Below, piece by piece: positions 57,401-64,000 of a DNA stretch of 64,000 nucleotides (position 1 is its first letter; every line of letters starts with the position of its first letter). This DNA comes from an uncultured Bacteroidales bacterium (GTDB lineage Bacteria > Bacteroidota > Bacteroidia > Bacteroidales > UBA932). A program made the position numbers and the translations under genes. The notes under the pieces are model-generated. The model was not told the origin of the DNA, did not search any database, and worked only from the letters and a program-made list of their open reading frames with translations. The stretch covers positions 1 to 64,000 of the forward strand of contig CALUPG010000013.1 of assembly GCA_944322565.1 (NCBI GenBank), given 5' to 3'.

Positions 57401-57485
57401 CCTCATATCCGTTCTGGGCCGATACGGGAGGGGTAAAGATGCTCAGGAACATCAGACCCGCAAATAAGGATAAAATTCTGTTCAT
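54456..57485 (-). CDS. SusC-family TonB-dependent outer-membrane receptor
   Basis: A 1009-residue TonB-dependent transporter. A signal peptide ends near residue 23, followed by a carboxypeptidase-regulatory-like domain (about 28-98), the TonB-box region VVVIGYGTVKKEDMTG, a plug domain with GKVPGLQII and GPGSGSTIRIRG, and a large beta-barrel ending in a terminal F (YSLRVNVNF). It imports oligosaccharides with SusD and TonB energy. No N-terminal anti-sigma-interacting domain is present, so control is not by an ECF sigma/anti-sigma pair. It follows the MFS transporter by 33 bp. Confidence 0.96.
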   Translation of the reverse strand: MNRILSLFAGLMFLSIFTPPVSAQNGYEVKGVVKDQIGPVIGATLIEQGTGNGASTGLDGDFILAVSGPDAVVEISCIGYKTLTFKASDVPAVVMLQEDAIFLDDVVVIGYGTVKKEDMTGSVVAIKSEELNRGAVVSTQDMLKGKVPGLQIIPGDGGPGSGSTIRIRGAASLNASNDPLIVIDGVPIAVDGGAGMANPLETINPNDIESFTVLKDASSAAIYGSRASNGVIIITTKRGKGGRPQVSYSGSVSVQTNSKRIPTMTPGEFREYVAATFPAGTDTGNYVSGLLGDVNTDWQALIFRPAISHDHNVSLSGNIKERMPYRASIGWTSQQGTLETSKYDRGTVDISLSPNFFDNHLTVSLSGRGVYTNQRYADSGAVGNAAFFNPTQDPYFRNEDGSIDYTTTNGFWNYGSGRGENFTPNTLLGVGPLSQLYDVDNRGSALRMIGNAQVDYKVHGFEALKFNLSLGMDLSEYKSHNGVNPGSFQAYADTENRGIGQYTESRQLRRNQVLEFYANFNKEWGIHHLDVMAGYSWQHFYSSDRSVTYFNVTNEQKGDDSRYPYNNQESYLVSFYGRINYSIDSRYLFTFSLRNDASSRFSPETRWGLFPSGAFAWNIKEESFMKSVLPVSQLKLRLSAGQTGQQEIGSNYAYMAINSLSTNVYQQYYMGNAGYQFYLTPGAYDPNIRWETTTTYNVGVDFGFLDDRITGNVDAYLRQTKDLLNSVITPMGANFGNTVLTNIGSMENKGIEFSLNVIPVETEDWHLSIGFNGTFQDTKFTKLNNTDDPDYAIQVGGITKGTGSMLSVHKVGYAPYSFRTFQQVYDSEGRPVQNALVDRDGDGAITDNDRYISGKSPNAKFYYGLNVKLTYKNWDFGFNGHGSAGNWLFNDFASANSTSNLDVNAGNLPNFAQYVKTTGFTGANSGEQWYSDMFLENASFFRMDDINLGYTFRNIRNWGGDIRLAFSAQNVFVITGYSGVDPELPGTTGIDGTIWPRPRTYSLRVNVNF

Positions 57486-57518
57486 AGGATTTTGATGATT
57501 GTTAATAATTATAGTGGT

Positions 57519-58850
57519 TTATTTATTGCCGTCCTTGACAAATGCCACAGACACTGCGGCAAGGAGCATGAACACTCCGGCAAGTCCCAGCATCCATACT
57601 GCATCCGAGCCGAAAATCCATTTCACTATCATGCCGCCTGTCAGGCCGATGACAATCTGAGGAATGGTTATGGTAAAATTGAATATACCCATATACGCGC
57701 CCATATTCGCCGCCTGCACATCCCTGGAAAGGATTGAATACGGCATGGCCAGAATACCGGCCCATGCAATCCCGATTCCCACCATAGGAAGCATCATCAG
57801 GTACTGGTTATGGATGACAAGAAGACCGCTGAAGCCGAGGGCCCCGCACAGAAGACATGCGGCATAGACAACCTTGTTCCCGTATCTGGCAGCAATCCGG
57901 CCCAAAAATATAGACACGATGCATGCCGGTATCGGATATATGCCGTTCAGCACGCCGACCCATGTCTGTGTCTCCCCATCAGAAAGGACAAGGCCAGAGG
58001 CAGGATCAAAGACATTGCCCGTAATTGCCGGCTTGAGATACGTCCACATAAGGAAAAGGGCGGCCCATGAGAAAAACTGCGTGACACCCAGCTGCAGCAT
58101 GACTTTAGGCATATTGCGCAGCAGAGCAATGAATCCGGGCTTTCCGTCAGTTTCTCTCCCGTCCCGGGCAAGTTGCCCGTCATACTGGAGCCCGTTGTAT
58201 TCCGCGAATTCCTTCGGCGGATATTCCCTTGTCCTGAACACCGTGACAAGTACCGTAAGAAGCAGAAGAACTCCTCCGGCATAATATGAATACGCAATAT
58301 GGTCCGGCACCTGTCCCGGGACGGACTCGTCAGAAACCCCCATCCATGTCATTATCAGCGGGAGAAATGCCCCTATGACAGCCCCGAGATTTATGAGAAA
58401 AGTCTGGACTACATATCCCTGCGTCTTCTGTGAATCGTCAAGCATATCCGCCACAAGCGCCCGGAACGGCTGCATGGTCACATTGAACGACAAATCCATG
58501 AAAAGCAGGATGAACGCCCCTATTGCCAGCGGGGCGAAAGCAAGAAGAACGGGGCAGTTTGGCATAAGGAGCAATGCGGCAGTGGATATCAGCGCCCCTG
58601 CGAAAATATAGGGAATCCTTCTTCCGAATCTGGTCCAGGTCCCGTCGGAGAACATGCCGACAAGCGGCTGCACAATCATCCCGGCAAGCGGAGCCGCCAG
58701 CCAGAAATAACTCAGATGGCTCACTTCGGCACCCAGGGCTTCAAAAATCGACGAAGTGTTGGAATTCTGCAGGGAATATCCTATCTGCACTCCGAGGAAG
58801 CCGAAACTAAGGTTCCAAATTTGCCAAAAGGACAATTTCGGTTTTTTCAT
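57519..58850 (-). CDS. MFS sugar transporter (SLC45/GPH-like)
   Basis: A 443-residue inner-membrane transporter with about twelve helices. The start MKKPKLSFWQIWNLSFGFLG and the motif PLVGMFSDGTWTRFGRRIPY near residue 61 are typical of maltose/sucrose-type MFS carriers. In this position it probably moves maltose or maltooligosaccharides into the cytoplasm for MalQ. The ATG at 58850 is chosen because it begins the conserved sequence; the frame extends to 58913. It is the first gene of the minus-strand starch operon and faces the kinase gene across a 180-bp regulatory region. Confidence 0.88.
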   Translation of the reverse strand: MKKPKLSFWQIWNLSFGFLGVQIGYSLQNSNTSSIFEALGAEVSHLSYFWLAAPLAGMIVQPLVGMFSDGTWTRFGRRIPYIFAGALISTAALLLMPNCPVLLAFAPLAIGAFILLFMDLSFNVTMQPFRALVADMLDDSQKTQGYVVQTFLINLGAVIGAFLPLIMTWMGVSDESVPGQVPDHIAYSYYAGGVLLLLTVLVTVFRTREYPPKEFAEYNGLQYDGQLARDGRETDGKPGFIALLRNMPKVMLQLGVTQFFSWAALFLMWTYLKPAITGNVFDPASGLVLSDGETQTWVGVLNGIYPIPACIVSIFLGRIAARYGNKVVYAACLLCGALGFSGLLVIHNQYLMMLPMVGIGIAWAGILAMPYSILSRDVQAANMGAYMGIFNFTITIPQIVIGLTGGMIVKWIFGSDAVWMLGLAGVFMLLAAVSVAFVKDGNK

Positions 58851-58877
58851 TTCAGTGTCAGCATTATTGTGGTCATA

Positions 58878-58905
58878 CAAAACTAAAAAATGAGAATCTG
58901 ACAAA
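58878..58905 (-). promoter_or_regulatory. Candidate promoter of the starch operon
   Basis: On the minus strand TTTG at 58905-58902 and TAGTTTTG at 58885-58878 match the -33 and -7 boxes. The spacer is 16 bp, shorter than the usual 19, which would fit a promoter needing an activator. Confidence 0.5.
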
Positions 58906-58916
58906 AAATTCATCAG

Positions 58917-58947
58917 TGACGAGCGGACAGAAAGTCTTGACGAACGG
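58917..58947. promoter_or_regulatory. 10-bp direct repeat, candidate LytTR regulator site
   Basis: TGACGAGCGG (58917-58926) and TGACGAACGG (58938-58947) are direct repeats with one mismatch, starting 21 bp apart. LytTR regulators such as AgrA bind direct repeats of about 9 bp at this period. The site begins 12 bp upstream of the -33 box of the starch operon and ends 31 bp before that of the kinase gene. Confidence 0.55.
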
Positions 58948-58977
58948 TAATATTTTCAAGATGAAGCCGGACTGAAA

Positions 58978-59008
58978 TTTGCTCTGACCTTGAAAAATCG
59001 TAACTTTG
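58978..59008 (+). promoter_or_regulatory. Bacteroidota promoter of the two-component genes
   Basis: TTTG at 58978-58981 and TAACTTTG at 59001-59008 are separated by 19 bp, an ideal match. The kinase ATG is 23 bp downstream. Confidence 0.7.
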
Positions 59009-59030
59009 GTACCGGATAATCCGGAAGACA

Positions 59031-60437
59031 ATGAAACATACAACCAAGACGGCCATCATAATCCATCTCTTCGCCCTGCTGCATCCGGCAGTGGCGACAA
59101 TCTGCCGGTGGGCGGGAGTAATGGATGAGATATGGCTGACAATGTTTACCATTGCAATGGTTGTACTCATCTGTATCCGTGAGAGCGTCAAGGTTGAAGT
59201 CATCGCCGCCAGTGTCATACTGATGAATGTGGCAGGATACATCATCGGAGTATACGGGGCCCGCCTCCTTGCATTGATGCTGCAGTCCGAGATGCTGGTC
59301 CACGCAATCTCAACATTCGTCACGACGGAAATCATCGGGTGGAGCACTGCCGGACTCCTTAAAGTATTCAGGAAAGACTCTGCTGCGGAAAGCAGGCAAA
59401 CCGCAAGGCCTGCCCCCCCCGACATAAAGAAGGTACATATAATCTGGCTGACCGTCGCAATTGTACTGATTCTGCTGTTCAGGACAACTCTTACATTGCT
59501 CTTCACAGATTCTCCGTCCAATGACCGCAATCTGCCATTCTACATAGAGACACTTTTTTCAAACACAGGAATCCCTGTAGCGATGCTCTGTCTTACAATA
59601 CTGTTGGTCAGATATATACGAATCAAGCGGAAAGACTGGAGCTCGCCTGCAAAAACCATAGCCGTAATGGGGTTCTGCCTGATTATCGCAGGAGTCCTTG
59701 CCGCTGCTGCAGGAATGATATATCTGGACGGGGACGGCTCCGGCATTCCCCTGAAGGAATATGCCCAGTTGTCCATCGTGGCCTTTGCAGCTGAAATCAT
59801 CAGTTACTCCATCATTTATATGATTGACTATGCGTACTCCATCAGAGCGGAAATGTATGCTGCGAAAGAACAGGCCAGACAGGCGGAATTCCAGTATACC
59901 AGACTCAAGCAGCAGGTCAATCCGCATTTCCTCTTCAACTCCCTGAACATCCTGGACTGCATGGTCCGGGACGGTCAGAATGACAAGGCCAGTTCCTATA
60001 TCCACAAACTGGCCGGCATCTACCGCTATATGCTCAAGCATGAGGATACGACAGTGCCGCTCAAGGAAGAAATGGATTTCGTGGAAATGTACATTGACCT
60101 CCTCAAGGAACGGTTCGGGGACGGATTCGATGTCATCACAGATATCCCCAAGGAAACCATGCCTCTGAAAGTAATCCCCTGCTCGGTGCAGATGCTCGTG
60201 GAGAATGCCATCAAGCATAATATCGTAGGCGGAAAGGAACCTCTGCATATCAGCATTTCAGCAGGAAACGGCTCGCTTGCCGTGGCCAATTACCTGAGAC
60301 CTAAGATAAATGAGGGCGAATCCACCAAAATCGGACTCAACAACATGAGAAAACAATACCTTGACCTTTATGGGAAAGATATAACAGTCAGTTCAGCCAA
60401 CGGGATATTTATTGTGACCATCCCATTGTCAGAATAA
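59031..60437 (+). CDS. LytS-type sensor histidine kinase
   Basis: A 468-residue membrane sensor kinase. About eight hydrophobic helices occupy residues 1-270; a dimerisation coiled coil follows. The kinase part is of the LytS/YehU (His_kinase) type, with the phospho-acceptor His299 in QQVNPHFLFNSLN and an ATP-binding domain with VENAIKHNIVGG and LNNMRKQYLDLYG. There is no recognisable extracellular sugar-binding domain, so the stimulus must be sensed in or near the membrane. It has its own promoter and is followed by the LytTR response regulator 56 bp on. The location suggests control of the starch operon. Confidence 0.92.
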   Translation: MKHTTKTAIIIHLFALLHPAVATICRWAGVMDEIWLTMFTIAMVVLICIRESVKVEVIAASVILMNVAGYIIGVYGARLLALMLQSEMLVHAISTFVTTEIIGWSTAGLLKVFRKDSAAESRQTARPAPPDIKKVHIIWLTVAIVLILLFRTTLTLLFTDSPSNDRNLPFYIETLFSNTGIPVAMLCLTILLVRYIRIKRKDWSSPAKTIAVMGFCLIIAGVLAAAAGMIYLDGDGSGIPLKEYAQLSIVAFAAEIISYSIIYMIDYAYSIRAEMYAAKEQARQAEFQYTRLKQQVNPHFLFNSLNILDCMVRDGQNDKASSYIHKLAGIYRYMLKHEDTTVPLKEEMDFVEMYIDLLKERFGDGFDVITDIPKETMPLKVIPCSVQMLVENAIKHNIVGGKEPLHISISAGNGSLAVANYLRPKINEGESTKIGLNNMRKQYLDLYGKDITVSSANGIFIVTIPLSE

Positions 60438-60493
60438 AACGGCTATATACATAACCATGATTAACACATAAAACCATTAACCGCCCTTTTGAG

Positions 60494-61255
60494 ATGAATG
60501 TTCTGATTGTCGAAGATGAAATCATGGCGAGAAAAAACCTCGCCAATACATTGACCAGGCTGTATCCCGACATGAAAATATCAGGGGAAACCGGTTCTGT
60601 GGCCGAGACTATTGCCTGGCTGAAAAATCCGGAAAACAAGGCGGACATCATCTTTATGGATGTAGAACTGTCCGACGGAAACTGCTTTGAAATATTCAGA
60701 CAGACGGACATCAGGGCCCAGGTAATAATGACAACAGCATACGACAACTATGCCGTCAAGGCCTTTGAAGTGGAAAGTCTGGACTATCTGCTCAAGCCGG
60801 TAGACGAGACGGCTTTAAAGCGGGCAGTAGGCAGATGCCTGGCCAGGACAGGAAAAGATGCAGGCCTGCCGCAGTCAGACAGAAGTGCAGACAAAGACCC
60901 TCAAGGCAGAAAACACCCCAAAGAAAGATTTCTTGTAAAACTGAACGATACGATTGTCCCGGTAAAGACAATCGAAATCGCATATTTCTACTCCGAAGAC
61001 AAGGCCACCTACATTGTGACAAAATCAGGAAAAAAATACATTGTGGACTTTTCGCTGGACATTGCGACCTGCCGGCTTCCGGACGATGTCTTTTTCAGAA
61101 TCTCAAGAAACTGCATCATCTCACTTCCGGCCATTTCAAGCATCATCAGAATCGGGAGCAGATTCAAGATAGAATCCGCTCCCGCCAGTTCCTTTGAAAT
61201 GATTGTCAGCCGCTCCCGGACCGATGATTTCCTCAGATGGCTTGAAGGCCGATAG
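60494..61255 (+). CDS. LytTR family response regulator
   Basis: A 253-residue response regulator with receiver domain (phospho-acceptor Asp56 in IFMDVELSDG, acidic pocket VEDE near residues 6-9, and conserved Lys in LLKPVD) and a C-terminal LytTR DNA-binding domain from about residue 147 (ERFLVKLNDTIVPV, ending in FLRWLEGR). It is paired with the LytS-type kinase. Such regulators bind direct repeats of about 9 bp at 21-bp period, and one is present at 58917-58947 between this unit and the starch operon. Starch-dependent activation is inference. Confidence 0.93.
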   Translation: MNVLIVEDEIMARKNLANTLTRLYPDMKISGETGSVAETIAWLKNPENKADIIFMDVELSDGNCFEIFRQTDIRAQVIMTTAYDNYAVKAFEVESLDYLLKPVDETALKRAVGRCLARTGKDAGLPQSDRSADKDPQGRKHPKERFLVKLNDTIVPVKTIEIAYFYSEDKATYIVTKSGKKYIVDFSLDIATCRLPDDVFFRISRNCIISLPAISSIIRIGSRFKIESAPASSFEMIVSRSRTDDFLRWLEGR

Positions 61256-61287
61256 AGATTTTCCGGAGAGGAAACCGGACAGATGCA

Positions 61288-63606
61288 TTACCTTCCGGAT
61301 GCGACAATCATTTCCTTCACCATAGCATTGAATCCGCTTTGTGAGAGAAGGTTCTCCAGAGTCAGATGCATCCTGTAACGCCAGTAGTACCGCGCGACAG
61401 CAGGCACATTGATTCTTTCCGCCGACGGGTCTTCAAGCCTCAGGTCCCCGTCCATAGAAAGCCAGTCCTGCAGAGGAAATATTGCCAGCATCGACGGAGA
61501 GCCAAGGTGCATCTTCATTATGCGCCGGCATATCCATGGCTCACAGAACCACGGGGCATCCCCCTGCTCCCCGAGCACTTCATGCCAGAACTTGTCTGTC
61601 ACAGCCCTGTCTTCTTCCCACCAGGCTCTTATAGGATTCATGTCATGCGTCGATGTAGAGCAGACTGAATAATACGGATAGCCGGCCGTACCGGCGAAAT
61701 CTTCGCCGGGATTCTTCGGCATCCGCTGGATTTCAAGCGACAATATGCTGTATTCGCGCATCACGTCAGGCACGCAGTCCGGTATCATGCCGAGGTCCTC
61801 GCCGCAGGCAAGCATTCCGGTAGCAGTCAGAAGGGACGGAAGCTTCCGCATCGCCGAATCCTTCCAGAACGCATTGTGACGGCGATAGAAGAAATCGTCA
61901 TAGAGTCTGTTGAATGCCCTCCGCCGGTACTCGTCCAGCAGACTGTAACTGTATGTGTACTGGGCAGCTATGCGCGGATGCCAGAATCCTTTCTTCTTCG
62001 GATCCTCGACAAAAAGGACATTGTCGAGAATGTGCATCAGGCCGTTTTTGAGAGCAACGGATTTGCCGTCCTGGCCCGGGAATGCCTCAGCCACCTTCCT
62101 CTGGGAAGCATACCTGCCCCTGAGCCGGCCGTCCTTAACGCATTTTTTCTTCACTTCGGCGGCATATTCCCCGAACACCCCGTCAATCAGAAAATCATCA
62201 ATATACGGCAGCGAATATCTTCCGGACGACATGTCGAAGCCGAATCTGGAGAGTTCCTCCGAAGAATACGGCAAAGCCGGATTGAAATGCCCCAGAAGTC
62301 CGTGCTCCGCATCTGCAGGAATCTCCCAGATACGGAAAAATCCCAATATGTGGTCAATCCTGAAAGCATCGAAATATTGTGACATCGTCTTCAGGCGGGA
62401 TTTCCACCAGGCATAGCCGTCCCTGGCCATTTCATCCCAGTTATATGTCGGGAATCCCCAGTTCTGACCCTCCTCCGAGAAGGCATCAGGCGGAGCCCCG
62501 GCCTGACAGTTCATATAGAAAAGCCGGCTGTCCACCCACGCGTCGGCACTTGTGCGACTCACTCCAATCGGGAGATCCCCCTTGAACACCACCCCTTTGG
62601 AATGGGCATAGTCCCGTGCTGCAGAAAGCTGAAGGTGAAGGTGATACTGCACAAAGCACCAGAAGTCCGACTCGTCCTGCCTTGCAGATACATATTCCCG
62701 CACTTTCTCGGGCTTATGTGTCCTGAAATCCCCTTTGTCTGATTTCCACCGGGTGAAGTCAGCAGTCCCGAAATCATCCCGGAGCATACACCAGGCAGCA
62801 TATGGCAGCAGCCAGGAAGCATTCCCGCTGACAAATTTCATATATGACTTTGTGCCGGACACCCTTTTCCTTGTCTTCTTGAACGCCTTGCGCAGAAGTC
62901 TGAGCTTTTCTCTGTTCACCCTCTCGTAATCCACCTGAGGAAGGGCATTCAGTTCATCTCGCAGACGCAGATACTCTTCATCCTCAACGACACCCGCATC
63001 CGGAAGATGCAGGAACTGAGGATGGAGGGCAAAGCTGGAATTGGCATTGTACGGATATGAGTCCTCCCAAGTCCCGGTCATCGTCGTGTCGTTGACAGGC
63101 AGAAGCTGGATGACCTTCTGGCCGGTGGCCGCCGCCCAGTCCACAAGCAGCTTCAGGTCATTGAACTCCCCGACTCCGAAGCTCTTCTCCGACCTCAGAG
63201 AGAACACCGGAACCGCCGTGCCGGCAGCTTTCCAGACTTTCCCCGGGACAAGAGAAAACACACCGCTTCTGAATGGAGCCGACCGGAGTGGGATGTCCCC
63301 AGGGACATCCTGCCAGGAATCCCTGACCTCAAGCCGGGTCTTTGACCCGTAAAGAATCACTGAACCGCTGCCGGCAGTTTCCTCTCCCGGCACAATCCTG
63401 TGGGACTCCCATTCTGAACGGATACACACCCCTTCCTGATGCACCTCATAACGGTATTCGAACATCTTCCCGGGTTTCAGACCGGCTATGGTCCCGACCC
63501 AGATGTCTCCTTCAGTATATTCAAGCGGGTAAAGTCTGTCACCGGACCGGAGAAAAAGATTCTGTCCCCATGATGTCCGGTATTCGATTCGTGTTATCAA
63601 TTCCAT
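61288..63606 (-). CDS. malQ: 4-alpha-glucanotransferase (GH77)
   Basis: MalQ disproportionates maltooligosaccharides and frees glucose, completing starch use in the cytoplasm. The 772-residue protein has one N-terminal CBM20-like domain (about 1-95) and a GH77 barrel with PVFSLRSEKSFGVGEF near residue 130, the nucleophile region FRIDHILGFFRIWEIP near 415, and acid/base Glu in CGEDLGMIPD near 604. Plant DPE2-like and many Bacteroidota versions have two CBM20 domains and about 890 residues, so one seems to be missing. No signal peptide is seen. It lies 33 bp after the transporter fragment. Confidence 0.95.
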   Translation of the reverse strand: MELITRIEYRTSWGQNLFLRSGDRLYPLEYTEGDIWVGTIAGLKPGKMFEYRYEVHQEGVCIRSEWESHRIVPGEETAGSGSVILYGSKTRLEVRDSWQDVPGDIPLRSAPFRSGVFSLVPGKVWKAAGTAVPVFSLRSEKSFGVGEFNDLKLLVDWAAATGQKVIQLLPVNDTTMTGTWEDSYPYNANSSFALHPQFLHLPDAGVVEDEEYLRLRDELNALPQVDYERVNREKLRLLRKAFKKTRKRVSGTKSYMKFVSGNASWLLPYAAWCMLRDDFGTADFTRWKSDKGDFRTHKPEKVREYVSARQDESDFWCFVQYHLHLQLSAARDYAHSKGVVFKGDLPIGVSRTSADAWVDSRLFYMNCQAGAPPDAFSEEGQNWGFPTYNWDEMARDGYAWWKSRLKTMSQYFDAFRIDHILGFFRIWEIPADAEHGLLGHFNPALPYSSEELSRFGFDMSSGRYSLPYIDDFLIDGVFGEYAAEVKKKCVKDGRLRGRYASQRKVAEAFPGQDGKSVALKNGLMHILDNVLFVEDPKKKGFWHPRIAAQYTYSYSLLDEYRRRAFNRLYDDFFYRRHNAFWKDSAMRKLPSLLTATGMLACGEDLGMIPDCVPDVMREYSILSLEIQRMPKNPGEDFAGTAGYPYYSVCSTSTHDMNPIRAWWEEDRAVTDKFWHEVLGEQGDAPWFCEPWICRRIMKMHLGSPSMLAIFPLQDWLSMDGDLRLEDPSAERINVPAVARYYWRYRMHLTLENLLSQSGFNAMVKEMIVASGR

Positions 63607-63639
63607 GGTTTATCGGCTATATGTTCCAAATATATGGTT

Positions 63640-64000
63640 TTATTTCCTTTTCATCATCTTCCAGCTGACGACCGGAAGAACAAAGGCGACGAACATCGCA
63701 AAAAGCCAGAAGAGTGAGACCGGCGTGAAATTATAGACTGCATCAGCCATATCCGCCGCTGCCTCCGTATAGCCCTGGATGAGATAGCCGCTGGCAATGT
63801 CCTGGATGCCGGCTGCGACATAACTGGATATGCCGACTATTCCGAGTGCGGCCCCCGTCGCCTTTCTCGGCACTATGTCCATGGCCATCAGACCTGCGAT
63901 GATGCAGTAGAGCACACCGACAGCAAGACTGAATGTCGACACATAGATGACATTGGCGACATATCCGCCGCCCGCGAACAGGAAAAGACCGAAGGAGATG
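63640..64000 (-). CDS. MFS transporter, organophosphate (GlpT/UhpT) type, partial
   Basis: Only the C-terminal part (about 120 residues) is inside the window; the frame stays open to the window edge. It contains MDIVPRKATGAALGIVG and SSYVAAGIQDIASGYLI, typical of the C-terminal half of GlpT/UhpT-like antiporters, and about three membrane helices, ending KMMKRK. Substrates of the family are glycerol 3-phosphate or sugar phosphates exchanged for phosphate. The start lies outside. It is co-directional with malQ and may be in the same transcript. Confidence 0.8.
   Translation of the reverse strand, partial: ISFGLFLFAGGGYVANVIYVSTFSLAVGVLYCIIAGLMAMDIVPRKATGAALGIVGISSYVAAGIQDIASGYLIQGYTEAAADMADAVYNFTPVSLFWLFAMFVAFVLPVVSWKMMKRK

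Noticed and set aside
59031..61255. Two-component pair being an unrelated autolysis regulator
   Set aside because: LytS/LytTR pairs often control murein hydrolases, but no LrgAB-type genes are here, while a spaced repeat lies in the promoter shared with the starch operon. Kept as a starch regulator candidate.

Overview
The window comes from an anaerobic, probably gut-dwelling member of the Bacteroidales (Bacteroidota). Three things support this: a SusC/SusD starch locus with BACON and GH97 proteins, promoters of the Bacteroides type (TTTG, about 19 bp, TAnnTTTG), and fermentative enzymes (Rnf complex, pyruvate formate-lyase) with no sign of aerobic respiration. Base composition is moderate. 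Some features recall Alistipes-like or Cryptobacteroides-like lineages, but the species cannot be named from the sequence. No tRNA, rRNA, CRISPR array or transposase gene was found.

Layout. 1-310 is a cluster of hairpins resembling a REPIN/MITE. 337-1811 (minus) holds an RHS C-terminal remnant followed by two small lipoproteins. 1950-3086 is a membrane acyltransferase. 3230-8461 (plus) is an operon of an MBL-fold hydrolase, UvrA and a TGS-type nucleoside kinase. 8463-10461 has three 33-bp repeats, a promoter, a DUF4143 ATPase and a translationally coupled, exported nucleoside deoxyribosyltransferase-like protein. 10682-22767 (minus) is a long co-directional run: two M23 peptidases, MerR, Nif3, a zinc-ribbon coiled-coil protein, DnaB, a DUF3108 protein, RseC and rnfBCDGEA, ending in a strong 18-bp inverted repeat. 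22854-31064 (plus) carries alaS, an in-frame LptF/G-Fmt fusion, thiamine pyrophosphokinase, ilvA and ilvE. 31163-33424 (minus) is tgt plus a second LptF/G permease. 33509-34825 is a nucleoside transporter. 34846-38139 (minus) is a zinc-ribbon protein, an M3 peptidase and a GIN-domain lipoprotein. 38482-42095 (plus) is ssb and pflB-pflA.

42115-64000 is a starch/maltodextrin utilisation locus. On the minus strand it reads: MFS sugar transporter, SusC, SusD, a very large SusE/F-like starch binder, three GH13 lipoproteins and a GH97 glucosidase. A LytS-type histidine kinase and LytTR response regulator lie divergently next to it, followed by MalQ and the end of an organophosphate-type transporter. 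The shared promoter region holds a 10-bp direct repeat with 21-bp period, which is the geometry expected for a LytTR-type regulator. Surface lipoproteins would bind and cut starch, SusCD would import oligosaccharides, periplasmic enzymes would trim them, the MFS protein would carry them inward and MalQ would process them. Glycolytic pyruvate could go through PFL, with ferredoxin electrons balanced by Rnf.

The observations most worth a second look are the LptF/G-Fmt fusion, the candidate LytTR site controlling the starch locus, the terminal-hairpin element at 89-309, the 33-bp repeats before the ATPase/deoxyribosyltransferase pair, and the RHS remnant joined out of frame to a signal-peptide start.
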